The notes: generated from the letters alone by a model not told the origin. Numbered from the stretch's first letter, positions 8,425 through 17,126 are shown. The stretch: DNA of 64,000 nucleotides from Paenibacillus nasutitermitis (GCF_014641075.1 NZ_BMHP01000001.1:1364001-1428000); one strand, 5' to 3'. Numbers and translations: made by a program.

Positions 8425-8928
8425 ATGAATGAACTGGAATTTGAAACGTATACCGATGCCTACCTGGAGCAGGTTAGACATACCTATAACCATTATGTTG
8501 AGAATACAACGATTTCCTTCGATCTGAAGCCGCTCACTCAAGATGAAATGCGTGGAGCAATCATGCCGCTGAATGAGTCCTACCGTTCCTACATTATCAA
8601 GAAGGACCATCTTTATGCCGGATATATATTGATAACACAGCATCGCAAAAAAGCTGCCTATAACGCAACCGGAGAAGTGACGCTTTATCTGGATGCAGCG
8701 CATACAGCGAAGGGGATTGGCCCCCAGGCGCTCGATTTTATCGAAGTGGTGGCCAAAGCGTTGTCCTTCCATTCCCTTATTGCCACAATTTGCGCAGAGA
8801 ATGAGAGCAGTATCCGATTGTTCGCGAAGCAAGGATATGAGCAAATTGCTTATTTTAAAGAAGTCGGCTTCAAATTCGGACGTTGGCTGGATGTGGTCTC
8901 CTATCAAAAACGTTTTCCTATTGAATGA
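8425..8928 (+). CDS. GNAT N-acetyltransferase, phosphinothricin-acetyltransferase type
   Basis: The 167-residue protein has the layout of the PAT/YwnH acyltransferase group: an N-terminal helix with HTYNHYVENTTISFD (compare IYNHYVxNTTxTF in that group), then a beta strand EVTLYLD, and the acetyl-CoA site TAKGIGPQALDFIEVV, followed by the usual ATICAENESSIRLFAKQGYE helix and strand. These enzymes acetylate amino groups of amino-acid-like toxins or metabolites; the real substrate cannot be told. The glycine-rich loop is reduced (KGIGPQ instead of RGxGxG). GAGGGG lies before the ATG at 8425. It starts 25 bases after the DUF817 gene and may be co-transcribed. Confidence 0.85.
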   Translation: MNELEFETYTDAYLEQVRHTYNHYVENTTISFDLKPLTQDEMRGAIMPLNESYRSYIIKKDHLYAGYILITQHRKKAAYNATGEVTLYLDAAHTAKGIGPQALDFIEVVAKALSFHSLIATICAENESSIRLFAKQGYEQIAYFKEVGFKFGRWLDVVSYQKRFPIE

Positions 8929-8986
8929 AATTCCCGGTGATTGTATATTTATACACAACAATACATTCACCAGGAGGCTGGATTAA

Positions 8987-9763
8987 ATGTACAGAAATAT
9001 TGAAGAGCTTGCACTAAACGGCTGGCCCGCTCTGCAGACGACGCTAATGGACGGTTGGCTTCTGCGTACAGCGGAAGGGTATACGAAACGTTCCAATTCC
9101 GTCAGTCCGCTTTATGGCGGAGGAGAGGATTCCACGGAAGTGATACGCAAACGGATCCGGGCGGCGGAGCAATTCTATAGAACTGCGGGACAAGATGCCA
9201 TATTCAAAATCACGCCATTTGCCCAGCCTGAGATTCTTGACATGCTCCTTCAGGAGGATGGCTATGACAAAGTGGAGCCCTCCAGCGTGAGACTGCTGGA
9301 TGCGGAGGCTTTCCCCGAACCGGGGAAGCTATGGCCAGAGTTTGAAATGCGGCTTGAAGAGGTGCTGAGCGATCGCTGGCTTCATAACATGGCAAATCTG
9401 AATCAACTGTCTGAACCAGCTTTGGAAACAACCCGCAAGCTTGTTGTGGGCTCCTTGCAGCGGAAGTGCTTCGCTACCTTGTCAGTGCAAGGGGAGCCGG
9501 CAGCATGCGGGCTCGCCGTATTGGAGCGGGGATATATAGGACTTTATGACATTGTGGTCCATCCTGCTCGCAGGTCTCGCGGTATTGGTCAGGAACTGAT
9601 CACCCAGCTGCTTCAATGGGGAAAAGCAGTCGGCGCTGACGCTTGTTATTTGCAGGTTGTTCAGAGCAATACTCCGGCTAACCGTCTCTATGACAAGCTG
9701 GGTTTCAAAGAAATCTATTCCTACTGGTACCGGGTCAAACGAAGCGGGTCCAACGAGCTTTAA
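8987..9763 (+). CDS. GNAT family N-acetyltransferase, two-domain form
   Basis: The product has 258 residues. The N-terminal half (NGWPALQTTLMDGWLLRTAE then KRSNSVSPLY) matches a common Bacillus/Paenibacillus group in which a degenerate GNAT-like half precedes a catalytic half. The C-terminal half has GLYDIVVHPARRSRGIGQEL with the R-x-x-G-I-G acetyl-CoA loop and the closing AVGADACYLQVVQSNTPANR and YDKLGFKEIYSYWYR. The substrate is unknown. The start ATG at 8987 has CAGGAGG 9 bases upstream. It lies in a same-strand series of small metabolic genes. Confidence 0.88.
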   Translation: MYRNIEELALNGWPALQTTLMDGWLLRTAEGYTKRSNSVSPLYGGGEDSTEVIRKRIRAAEQFYRTAGQDAIFKITPFAQPEILDMLLQEDGYDKVEPSSVRLLDAEAFPEPGKLWPEFEMRLEEVLSDRWLHNMANLNQLSEPALETTRKLVVGSLQRKCFATLSVQGEPAACGLAVLERGYIGLYDIVVHPARRSRGIGQELITQLLQWGKAVGADACYLQVVQSNTPANRLYDKLGFKEIYSYWYRVKRSGSNEL

Positions 9764-9811
9764 TCGATCGGCTTATGCACATGACATTCGCAATTGACAA
9801 GGAGGATGAGG

Positions 9812-10522
9812 ATGAACAATGATCTGAATATACGTTCAACTGTTGAACAGCTTGGTTTGAAGGCGGTTATTTTTGATTTGGACAACACCTTATTGAACCG
9901 GACGGCAACCTTCCGGCGATTTTCGGAAAAGCTGATGGATCATTATTTTCCGGATCTCTCACCCGCTGACCGGGAAATCCGGATTGAATTCATCCGAACA
10001 GCCGATCAGGATGGTTACAAGAACAAGCCGGTCCTGTTTGCGGAGCTGGCTGCGCATGAGCTTTTTCCCTGGAACCCGGCGCCTCAATCGCAAGAACTGC
10101 TTGCTTTCTACGAGCGTGAATATGTCAACAGCTCGGTCCTGATGGAGTCGGCTGTCGAACTGCTGACACACTGTCGCAGGAACTATAAGCTGGGTTTGAT
10201 TACGAACGGTCAGACCCGAATTCAATACGGGAAAATGGATCTTCTTGCTATACGTGACCATTTCGACCATATTTCAGTTTCCGAAGAAGCCGGCGTGAAA
10301 AAGCCAGACCGGCGAATCTATGAGCTGTCGCTCTCCAAACTCGGTGTTCGCCCTGAAGAAGCCGTCTATATCGGCGATCATCCCGTCAATGATATTGAAG
10401 GTGCTGCCGCTGCTGGCATGCATACCCTGTGGATGCGGCAGAACCAGCCTTGGGCGGAGCATATTACAGCGAAGCCTCTGGCATCCGTGGGGACATTGCG
10501 CGAATTGATTGATATCTTCTAA
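9812..10522 (+). CDS. HAD-superfamily phosphatase (YjjG-like, subfamily IA)
   Basis: The 236-residue protein contains the four HAD motifs: VIFDLDNTLLN with the nucleophile Asp (motif I), GLITNGQT (motif II), the lysine in GVKKPDRRIYELSL (motif III) and YIGDHPVNDIEGA (motif IV). A helical cap lies between motifs I and II. The closest family in memory is YjjG-type nucleotide/haloacid phosphatases that act on small phosphorylated metabolites. ATG 9812 is chosen because AAGGAGG ends 7 bases upstream; ATG 9806 is too close to it. A second protein of this type is at 11047, only two genes downstream. Confidence 0.88.
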   Translation: MNNDLNIRSTVEQLGLKAVIFDLDNTLLNRTATFRRFSEKLMDHYFPDLSPADREIRIEFIRTADQDGYKNKPVLFAELAAHELFPWNPAPQSQELLAFYEREYVNSSVLMESAVELLTHCRRNYKLGLITNGQTRIQYGKMDLLAIRDHFDHISVSEEAGVKKPDRRIYELSLSKLGVRPEEAVYIGDHPVNDIEGAAAAGMHTLWMRQNQPWAEHITAKPLASVGTLRELIDIF

Positions 10523-10607
10523 TAGAATCCCTCATAAACCTTTTTTTGAACACGCTAGATTCCTCGTACATATACAGGTTTTTATCAGGAGTTGATTCAA
10601 TATAGTT

Positions 10608-11054
10608 ATGAAGCTGTTTGTTGCCCTGATAACGCTGGCGTATACCGTTCTGCTGCTCTACTGGATGTTTATCGGATTTGGCCGCTCCCAGTATCAGGCT
10701 GGGGAATATCATTATAATCTGGTGCCGCTTACAACCATCAGAATGTATGTTCAATACGCGGACCATTTCAATGTCCGCAACTGGCTCGTTAACGTGGTCG
10801 GCAATGTGGCGGTGTTTGTTCCGTTTGGCGTTTGGCTGCCGTTTTTATTCCGCATCCGGTTCTTTCCTCTCCTTTTTCTTTTTGTTGTCGGACTTTTCGC
10901 CCTGGAATCTTTGCAGCTGCTCCTCCGCCGGGGTACCTTCGATGTCGATGATGTGCTGCTCAATACGATTGGTATTATAGCCGGCTATCTTCTGTATACA
11001 GCTGGCAGGAAGTTGGGACTGTTTGGACACAGGAGGCATGGGAAACATGTATAA
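10608..11054 (+). CDS. VanZ family membrane protein
   Basis: The 148-residue product has four membrane helices and the VanZ-like core: LLYWMFIGFGRS near the first helix, NLVPLTTIRMYVQYADHFNV, NWLVNVVGNVAVFVPFGVWL, and ESLQLLLRRGTFDVDDVLLN then IGIIAGYLLY. VanZ-like proteins are linked to low-level glycopeptide tolerance in some clusters but most have no known role. The last 8 bases overlap the start of the following HAD gene, so the two are coupled. A GGAG is present but 16 bases from the ATG, which is longer than usual. Confidence 0.87.
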   Translation: MKLFVALITLAYTVLLLYWMFIGFGRSQYQAGEYHYNLVPLTTIRMYVQYADHFNVRNWLVNVVGNVAVFVPFGVWLPFLFRIRFFPLLFLFVVGLFALESLQLLLRRGTFDVDDVLLNTIGIIAGYLLYTAGRKLGLFGHRRHGKHV

Positions 11055-11769
11055 AGCGATACTATTTGACCTCGACAATACCTTGCTGGATTATGATTTT
11101 AGCGAACAGGATTCCATGAAGAGAACGATTGAGCATCACCGTCAGGAACTTGCCGATTTCCAGTGGGATCTCTTCCGGAGCACTTTTGGTCCGATCAATT
11201 GGACCTATTGGATCGAAAGGGTACAGCGGAATTTGACCATCGGCGAAGTGCTGCATTATTCGTTCCGCGATACGCTGGAGCAGCTCGGTCATGACCACGC
11301 GATCTCCCCCCGGTTGGCTCAAACTTACTGGACGTTGTTCTGCTCTACCTGTCACCTTATGGAAGGTGCGGATGAATTGCTCGGCAAGCTGCATGGCAGC
11401 TACAGGATGGGCATAATCTCCAATGGAATCGGGGAGGCGCAGAGGGGCCGATTGAAGAAAGGGATGCTGGACCACTACTTCGACCATTTGTTTATTTCCG
11501 ATGAAGTGGGTTTCTATAAGCCTCACCGGGAAATTTTTGACACAGCCGTACGTACGCTTGGCGTTGATCATTCGGAAGTGCTGTTTGTCGGCGACTCCCT
11601 GCAGGATGATTATCATGGCGCGGCGGGAGCAGGCATTGATTTCTGTTATTACAACCCGCTGGCGAAGCCGCTCGGACAATCGCACAGACCGGCTTATATG
11701 ATTCACAGCTTGTCCGAGCTTATTCATATGGATACACATAATCAATGGATCAAGAGAACGGCTCCGTGA
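11047..11769 (+). CDS. HAD-superfamily phosphatase, YjjG-like
   Basis: The 240-residue protein starts directly with motif I, AILFDLDNTLLDYDFSEQ, and contains a helical cap, GIISNGIGEAQRGR (motif II), GFYKPHREIFDTAV (motif III lysine) and VLFVGDSLQDDYHGAAGAG (motif IV). This is the YjjG/pyrimidine 5'-nucleotidase type of HAD hydrolase, thought to clear non-canonical nucleotides in E. coli. ATG 11047 is preferred because GGAGG lies 10 bases upstream; ATG 11038 lies almost on top of the ribosome-binding site. Its stop overlaps the next gene by one base (TGATG). Confidence 0.88.
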   Translation: MYKAILFDLDNTLLDYDFSEQDSMKRTIEHHRQELADFQWDLFRSTFGPINWTYWIERVQRNLTIGEVLHYSFRDTLEQLGHDHAISPRLAQTYWTLFCSTCHLMEGADELLGKLHGSYRMGIISNGIGEAQRGRLKKGMLDHYFDHLFISDEVGFYKPHREIFDTAVRTLGVDHSEVLFVGDSLQDDYHGAAGAGIDFCYYNPLAKPLGQSHRPAYMIHSLSELIHMDTHNQWIKRTAP

Positions 11770-12611
11770 TGGCGAATACCTTGTACGTGACGGATCTGGA
11801 TGGGACGCTGCTGAATGAAGATCAGGAAATAAGCGAAGAAACCAGAGTCATTCTGAGTGAGCTGATCCAGCAGGGGATGCAGGTCACCTTCGCGACCGCC
11901 CGATCGATGGATTCGGCAGCCAGGCTGGTTGCGGGAATTGCGTTCCGATTGCCCATGATATTCTTTAACGGTGTGTTTATTTACGATCCGGCTAATCGCA
12001 GCTTGCTGCAATCCAACCTATTGTCCGCTGAAACTTCAAGGGAGATGGTATCCACCTTTGAATCCAGCGGACTTCACCCGCTTGTCTATACGATGGACAG
12101 CGAGGGCAGAGCTCATGTTTACTATAAGGGCATATTCAACCCAAGCGAGGAACGTTATATCACGAGCCGGCTGGAAACTGGCGATTCCAGGTTCAGACTG
12201 GTGAAGCATTATGAGGATGCGCTAGGCGAATCGGTCATTACTGTCATTGCCGTAGGCACGAAGCAGCAGCTTGACCCGAACCATGATATTTTGCACCGCC
12301 GGGACGAACTGATCTGTCATTACGGTCCGGATATTTATGCACCGGGCTACCATTGGCTTGAGATTGCCGACAGCAAGGCAAATAAGCGCGAAGCGGTTGA
12401 ATTTGTTAAACGCAGCATCAGAGCGGAGCGCCTGGTGTGTTTTGGCGATAATTTGAATGATTTACCGATGTTTGCCGCCGCTGACGAGAAGTATGCGGTC
12501 GCAAACGCGCATGAGCGGGTCAAAACCGCTGCCACTGGCATCATTTTGTCCAATGCGGAGCATGGCGTTGCCCGCTATTTGCAATCCCTCTCGGGCAAGG
12601 GCAGCGCATAG
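11769..12611 (+). CDS. Cof-type HAD hydrolase (subfamily IIB)
   Basis: The 280-residue product opens with LYVTDLDGTLLNEDQEISEE (motif I). It has a TFATARS (motif II), a large C2B-type cap, the lysine in ADSKANKREAVEFVKR (motif III) and VCFGDNLNDLPMFAAADEKY then AVANAHERVK (motif IV). This is the Cof/YbiV pattern, which covers sugar-phosphate and pyridoxal/flavin phosphate phosphatases. The ATG at 11769 overlaps the upstream stop (TGATG) and gives a start directly before motif I. An in-frame ATG at 11745 lies inside the previous gene and has no ribosome-binding site. It is the third HAD gene in 2.8 kb. Confidence 0.87.
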   Translation: MANTLYVTDLDGTLLNEDQEISEETRVILSELIQQGMQVTFATARSMDSAARLVAGIAFRLPMIFFNGVFIYDPANRSLLQSNLLSAETSREMVSTFESSGLHPLVYTMDSEGRAHVYYKGIFNPSEERYITSRLETGDSRFRLVKHYEDALGESVITVIAVGTKQQLDPNHDILHRRDELICHYGPDIYAPGYHWLEIADSKANKREAVEFVKRSIRAERLVCFGDNLNDLPMFAAADEKYAVANAHERVKTAATGIILSNAEHGVARYLQSLSGKGSA

Positions 12612-12679
12612 TCTTCGAACGGATCATTATTTCTGCTACAATGATAGGAAAGACGAGAGAAAGCAGAGGGAGCGACATA

Positions 12680-13474
12680 ATGAATTTCAGACCATGTATT
12701 GATTTGCATCACGGTAAAGTCAAACAGATCGTTGGCGAAACATTGGGAACCGACCAGCAACAGGTGGTGGAAAATTTCGTTTCTACTCATGATTCTGCTT
12801 ATTATGCGGAGATGTTCAAACGCGACGGGCTCACAGGCGGACACGTTATTATGCTGGGCGGCGGCAACGAGCAGGCTGCACAGGAGGCGCTTCGGGCTTA
12901 TCCCGGCGGGCTGCAGATTGGAGGCGGAATTACAGAGAATAATGCCGCCCGTTATCTGGAAGCGGGAGCGTCGCAGGTTATTGTTACCTCCTACATTTTC
13001 CCGGGTGGCAGGCTGGATATGAATCGCCTGCAGGGCATGGTGGCGGAAGTCGGCAAAGACAGACTGGTTATCGATCTAAGCTGCAAGCAACGTGACGGGC
13101 AGTGGTTCGTCGTAACCGACCAGTGGCGAACATTCAGTGACTTTGAGGTGAATGAAGCAAACCTCCGTGAGCTGGCAGGCAGCTGCAGCGAGTTTCTCGT
13201 TCATGCTGTGGATGTGGAAGGCAAACGAACCGGTATTCTGGAAAGTCTGGTCAAGCAGCTTGCGGAATGGGTCACACTCCCTACAACCTATGCGGGCGGA
13301 GCACGATCGCTTGCAGATCTGGAGCTGTTTCACCGGCTGACGGAGGGCCGTCTAGACATTACGATCGGCAGTGCGCTCGATATTTTTGGAGGCAATCTGT
13401 CTTATTCCGATGTTATCGCAACTTGCAAAGAACTGGGCAATGAAACTGCCAAAGCAAATAGAGGGAAAGCATGA
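12680..13474 (+). CDS. Eukaryote-type HisA (ProFAR isomerase, His6-like)
   Basis: The 264-residue protein is a TIM barrel that should convert ProFAR to PRFAR in histidine synthesis. Its sequence is not the usual bacterial HisA. It follows the yeast His6 pattern: CIDLHHGKVKQIVGETLG with the first catalytic Asp, NFVSTHDSAYYAEMF, QIGGGITENNAARYLEAGA, RLVIDLSCKQRDGQWFVV, FLVHAVDVEGKRTGI with the second catalytic Asp, TTYAGGARSLADL and ITIGSALDIFGGNLSY. No other his gene is nearby. GAGGGAG lies 8 bases before ATG 12680. The last four bases overlap the NUDIX gene (ATGA). Family by memory of His6 motifs; enzyme activity is inferred. Confidence 0.85.
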   Translation: MNFRPCIDLHHGKVKQIVGETLGTDQQQVVENFVSTHDSAYYAEMFKRDGLTGGHVIMLGGGNEQAAQEALRAYPGGLQIGGGITENNAARYLEAGASQVIVTSYIFPGGRLDMNRLQGMVAEVGKDRLVIDLSCKQRDGQWFVVTDQWRTFSDFEVNEANLRELAGSCSEFLVHAVDVEGKRTGILESLVKQLAEWVTLPTTYAGGARSLADLELFHRLTEGRLDITIGSALDIFGGNLSYSDVIATCKELGNETAKANRGKA

Positions 13475-13956
13475 CCTATCATATTCGGGTCCGTCCGACA
13501 GCTCTTATAATCGAGCACGAAGCTGTTCTTCTCGTGGAATACGAGGATGAAGAAGGCGTTCATTATAATTTGCCAGGCGGTGGAGCAGAACCGGGAGAGA
13601 CGGTCATTGAAGGCGTGCTCCGTGAATTACGGGAGGAGACGGGTGCGGAAGCGGACATAGGTCCGCTTGCTTTTGTGTACGAATGCGCTCCTCACAAGCA
13701 GTCCGGTGAATATCCGCCGGATACGCCGCATGCCTTGAATTTGATTTTTGAATGCACACTGAAGAAGGATTCCCATCCGATGATGCCTGACCGGCCGGAT
13801 CCGAGCCAATCGGGCGTCCGGTGGATCCCGCTTGCGGAACTTGGTTCTGTGATGCTTTTTCCCAATATACGTGAACATATTATTCGATACGCCAGGCAAC
13901 GCCATGCGGTTGAATTCATTGAAGACCATCAGCTGCCCCGTTACGGTAATTCGTAA
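13471..13956 (+). CDS. NUDIX hydrolase
   Basis: The 161-residue protein contains a full NUDIX box, starting GGGAEPGETVIEGVLRELRE and ending ETGAEA, which matches Gx5Ex7REUxEExGU with its metal-binding glutamates. The rest (PTALIIEHEAVLLVEY before; a long loop with CAPHKQSGEYPPDTPHALNL after) fits enzymes that cleave nucleoside diphosphates linked to another group. The exact substrate is unknown. Start and upstream stop overlap as ATGA, so translation is coupled to the HisA-like gene. Confidence 0.9.
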   Translation: MTYHIRVRPTALIIEHEAVLLVEYEDEEGVHYNLPGGGAEPGETVIEGVLRELREETGAEADIGPLAFVYECAPHKQSGEYPPDTPHALNLIFECTLKKDSHPMMPDRPDPSQSGVRWIPLAELGSVMLFPNIREHIIRYARQRHAVEFIEDHQLPRYGNS

Positions 13957-13998
13957 ACAATAAGAATGAATCTTTGGCACTGAAAAGGAGAATCCGTC

Positions 13999-14244
13999 AT
14001 GATCCCTGTCAAATTGCCGCGCGAAGAAAAGGACGCCATAATTGAACAACTGGTGGATTTCTTCCGTGAGGAACGTTCGGAAGTGCTTGGCCATATCGGA
14101 GCGGAGCAGATTGTCGATTTCATGCTTCGGGAAATTGCCCCTTATGTTTACAACCGCGCGATTGAGGATGCGCGTAAGGTCGTATTGGAGAAAAGCTCTT
14201 CGATCGAAGAAGAATTATATGCTCTGGAACGAAGAACCCGGTAA
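13999..14244 (+). CDS. DUF2164 family protein
   Basis: The 81-residue, mostly helical protein shows the DUF2164 pattern: KLPREEKDAIIEQLVDFFRE, then EVLGHIGAEQIVDFMLREIA and YVYNRAIEDARKVV. These small cytosolic proteins are widespread in Bacillota and Proteobacteria and have no known function. AAAAGGAG lies 8 bases before the ATG. It sits in the same-strand run after the NUDIX gene. Confidence 0.88.
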   Translation: MIPVKLPREEKDAIIEQLVDFFREERSEVLGHIGAEQIVDFMLREIAPYVYNRAIEDARKVVLEKSSSIEEELYALERRTR

Positions 14245-14336
14245 CGAAGCGGCTGGCAGCAGTCTGTCAGTCTGCCTCAACGAATCCGTGAGAGAATCGG
14301 AAATGCTGCATCAATAGAAGAAAAGGGGAATGATGG

Positions 14337-15101
14337 ATGGATAGTAAAACAAGGTTTTCCGATCGAGTGGATGCTTATGTGAAATATCGGCCAGGGTACC
14401 CGAGCGAGGTTCTGGATTTCTTGTATGCAAAAGCCGGTTTTCGGCAGAATGGTGTAATTGCGGATATCGGCTCCGAAACCGGAATTTTCTCCCGCCTTCT
14501 ACTGGAGCGGGGAAGCACCGTATATGGGATTGAACCGAATGAAGAGATGAGGCAGGCGTCCATCAGGCAGCTTGCCGGAAGTTCGCTTGAGGAGCGTTTC
14601 ATTGCGATCGATGGTTCAGCAGAGCATACGACACTTGCGGATCATTCCATCGATTCAGCCGTTTCGGCGCAAGCCTTCCATTGGTTTGATATCGAGCAAG
14701 CCAAGGTAGAATTTGCGCGTATTATCAAGCCCGGCGGAATGGCTGCACTGGTCTGGAACAGGCGGAAGGTGGACAGCGATCCGTTTGCGGCCGCTTACGA
14801 TAAGCTGCTCATGCGGTATGCCAGCGATTATGACAAGGTGAAGCATACCCGACTTGGGTCGGAGCAGTTCGCTTCTTTTTACCGCAATGGTGAATACGGC
14901 TTGGAGCTTTTTGCGAACAAACAACTTTTCAATCTGGAACAGCTGGAAGGGCGTACGGCTTCTTCTTCCTATACACCTTTGCCCGGTCATCCCGATCATG
15001 TCTTTTTCTATGAGCAGCTGAAACAGATATTCATTGATCACCAGCAAGGCGGACAAGTGGCTTTTCATTATCAGACTGAGGTTTATTATGGATTTGTGTA
15101 A
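14337..15101 (+). CDS. Class I SAM-dependent methyltransferase
   Basis: The 254-residue protein has the usual opening FSDRVDAYVKYRPGYPSEVL and a Rossmann core: motif I VIADIGSETGIFSRLLLERG, where GSETG stands for the canonical GxGxG loop, the acidic strand end VYGIEPNEEM, the motif around AIDGSAEHTTLADHSIDSAV and SAQAFHWFD, and then ARIIKPGGMAALVWNRR. It resembles the YcgJ/Tam group of small-molecule methyltransferases; the acceptor is unknown. Unlike the decayed relative at 1280, this copy is complete. A GGGG-type ribosome-binding site lies close before the ATG. Confidence 0.88.
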   Translation: MDSKTRFSDRVDAYVKYRPGYPSEVLDFLYAKAGFRQNGVIADIGSETGIFSRLLLERGSTVYGIEPNEEMRQASIRQLAGSSLEERFIAIDGSAEHTTLADHSIDSAVSAQAFHWFDIEQAKVEFARIIKPGGMAALVWNRRKVDSDPFAAAYDKLLMRYASDYDKVKHTRLGSEQFASFYRNGEYGLELFANKQLFNLEQLEGRTASSSYTPLPGHPDHVFFYEQLKQIFIDHQQGGQVAFHYQTEVYYGFV

Positions 15102-15133
15102 GGAGCAGGCATTTGGAAGGAGCAATTGACGTT

Positions 15134-15436
15134 ATGATACTGGAGACAGCCGTCTTGCATGTGAAGCCAGAGCTTGCTGATTCTTTTGCCGCGAGCTTCA
15201 GGAAAGCCTCGGCGATTATTTCTTCGATGACAGGCTATATCAGTCATGAGCTTCAGCGCTGTGTTGACGCAGATAAAGAATATCAATATCTGCTGCTGGT
15301 TAAATGGGAAACACTGGAGGACCATGTAGTGGGATTTCGAACTTCGCCGCAATATCTGGAATGGAAGCAGCTGCTTCACCATTACTACGATCCCTTTCCT
15401 GTGGTAGAACATTATGAGCGAATCCATCTGAATTAA
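15134..15436 (+). CDS. Antibiotic biosynthesis monooxygenase (ABM) family protein
   Basis: The 100-residue protein is a ferredoxin-like ABM domain: MILETAVLHVKPELADSFAA, FRKASAIISSMTGYISHELQ, YQYLLLVKWETLEDHVVGFR, and a closing PFPVVEHYERI strand. Members of this family form dimeric barrels and range from quinol monooxygenases to haem-degrading enzymes; many have no known substrate. AAGGAG is 11 bases before ATG 15134. It is followed after 16 bases by a HAD gene. Confidence 0.85.
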   Translation: MILETAVLHVKPELADSFAASFRKASAIISSMTGYISHELQRCVDADKEYQYLLLVKWETLEDHVVGFRTSPQYLEWKQLLHHYYDPFPVVEHYERIHLN

Positions 15437-15452
15437 AGGAGCGGCGCAGATA

Positions 15453-16136
15453 GTGAAAACCTTGTCCACTTATACCATTTGGCTGTTCGATCTCGACGGA
15501 ACGCTCACAGATCCAAAGGAAGGGATCACGAAGTCAGTCCAATATGCATGTTCCAAATTCGATATTCCCGCGGACGATCCGCAAACGCTGGAGACCTTCA
15601 TTGGACCTCCTCTGGCGCTTTCGTTTCGGGAGCAATTTGGATTCTCTGAGCAGGATACAAAACAGGCGATTGCCTATTACCGCGAATATTTTACCGACCG
15701 GGGTATCTTTGAGAACAACGTGTACCCCGGCATTACCGAGCTGCTAACCTCATTGACAAGTCAAAGGAAGCGGATAATGGTCGCGACCTCCAAGCCGCAT
15801 TCGTTTGCCCAGAGGATTTTAAAGCATTTTGATTTAGAGCAGTATTTTGAACACATTCACGGCAGCGAGCTGGATGGAACCCGTTCGGACAAAGCCGAGC
15901 TCATCGCTTATATGATCCGTCAATATAATATTGATCCACTACAGACCGTCATGGTTGGCGACCGCAAGCATGACATGATTGGAGCTGTTCGCAACCAGGT
16001 TCTCGGAATCGGTGCGGGTTACGGTTACGGGAATGAGAAGGAGCTTATGGATGCCGGAGCCTCCTATTATGCGCCCACGGTAGATAGCTTAAGGGAGTTG
16101 TGTGATTTTTCCTCCGATTCACGCTTTATATCCTAG
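15453..16136 (+). CDS. HAD hydrolase, phosphoglycolate-phosphatase-like
   Basis: The 227-residue protein has motif I WLFDLDGTLTDPKEGITKSV, the cap with FIGPPLALSFREQFG, motif II ATSKPHSFA, the motif III lysine in SDKAELIAYMI and motif IV VMVGDRKHDMIGAVRNQVLG. The GITKSVQYAC and IGPPL pattern is that of the Gph/YorS branch, which acts on phosphoglycolate or nucleotides. The start is GTG at 15453 with AAAGGAG before it. It is the fourth HAD gene between 9.8 and 16.1 kb and the last gene of this plus-strand run; the next gene is convergent. Confidence 0.87.
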   Translation: MKTLSTYTIWLFDLDGTLTDPKEGITKSVQYACSKFDIPADDPQTLETFIGPPLALSFREQFGFSEQDTKQAIAYYREYFTDRGIFENNVYPGITELLTSLTSQRKRIMVATSKPHSFAQRILKHFDLEQYFEHIHGSELDGTRSDKAELIAYMIRQYNIDPLQTVMVGDRKHDMIGAVRNQVLGIGAGYGYGNEKELMDAGASYYAPTVDSLRELCDFSSDSRFIS

Positions 16137-16213
16137 TTATCTCTCATCATTCACGATATGGTTGCCTGTCAAGACGCTGTCGAATTCCATATATGGCGCA
16201 ACCACATGCCGTT

Positions 16214-17095
16214 TCAACCCGCCTCTGCTGATTCAGCAAAGTACCCGATGAGAAAGTCGCGAAACTTGCGCGCAGCAAGGGATAGGTACCGCTTCTCATG
16301 CCATACAATTTGGAAATTGCGCTGGCAAACGGGGAACTCAATATGCAGCAAGCGCAGCGGGGAGTTCGGGCCACCGCAATTTCCTACAAGTGCAACACCA
16401 AGCCCGGCCCGGACAAGATTTGCAATGCCGGCAGGTTCGTCGACACGGCAGACGAAGTTAGGAGTTAGCCCAGCTTCTTGAAATAACAAATCGTTCATTT
16501 TTTGAAAAGGAAAACCCTCCTTGTATCCGATAAACGGATCCTCCGCTAGCTCGCTCAAACGGATGCTCTTTCTCCCGGCAAACCGGTGTCCTTGGGGAAC
16601 AGCCAAATAAATATCTTCCTTAAAGACGGATACCATACTAATGTCGGGCCGATCGATCGGCATCGCCGTAAAGCACATGTCGACCTCGCCCGTCTCCACC
16701 AAATGCGTCATTTCATCCATCGAAGTCTGTGTAATCCGAAAGTTGACTTTGGGATGAAGCGCGAGAAATTCGCCTAGCGCCTCCGATAACCGGTCCAGCG
16801 TCGATGTCGCGAGGTGGATGCTCCCTTGTTCAAATCCCGCCAGCTCGGACACTTCTTTCCTTCCTTCTTCTAATAGGGCGAGTGCCTTCTCGACTTTTTC
16901 CAGAAACGCCTTGCCGAACACATTAAGGTGAATCCGTCCTCTATGCCGGTCAAACAAAGGAACCCCTACGTCTTCCTCCAGTCTTGAAATCGTCTTGCTC
17001 AGTGCAGGCTGCGCGATGTGCAGCTCCTGGGCTGCCTTCGTCATGTGCTCCATCCGGGCTACCGTTCGAAAATACCTCAATTGCAGAAGCTCCAT
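16214..17095 (-). CDS. LysR-type transcriptional regulator
   Basis: The 293-residue protein has an N-terminal winged helix (LQLRYFRTVARMEHMTKAAQ, then ELHIAQPALSKTISRLEEDV) and a C-terminal substrate-binding domain of the LysR type (STLDRLSEALGEFLALHPKV, then FCFTAMP-like and VALVGNCGGPN stretches). The ligand is unknown. ATG 17095 has GGGAGG 9 bases upstream; ATG 17101 is too close. It is divergent from an FMN reductase and a quinone oxidoreductase, which are the likely targets. A T-N11-A type palindrome lies in the shared region at 17111-17126. Confidence 0.92.
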   Translation of the reverse strand: MELLQLRYFRTVARMEHMTKAAQELHIAQPALSKTISRLEEDVGVPLFDRHRGRIHLNVFGKAFLEKVEKALALLEEGRKEVSELAGFEQGSIHLATSTLDRLSEALGEFLALHPKVNFRITQTSMDEMTHLVETGEVDMCFTAMPIDRPDISMVSVFKEDIYLAVPQGHRFAGRKSIRLSELAEDPFIGYKEGFPFQKMNDLLFQEAGLTPNFVCRVDEPAGIANLVRAGLGVALVGNCGGPNSPLRLLHIEFPVCQRNFQIVWHEKRYLSLAARKFRDFLIGYFAESAEAG

Positions 17096-17110
17096 ACCCA
17101 TTTCCCTCCC

Positions 17111-17126
17111 ATATACCCGAGTATAT
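17111..17126. promoter_or_regulatory. Candidate LysR operator
   Basis: ATATAC-CCGA-GTATAT is a perfect dyad of six-base arms containing the T-N11-A spacing typical of LysR-family sites. It lies 16 bases upstream of the regulator's start, so it may serve autoregulation as well as control of the divergent oxidoreductase genes. No binding data exist here; the call rests on symmetry and position. Confidence 0.5.
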
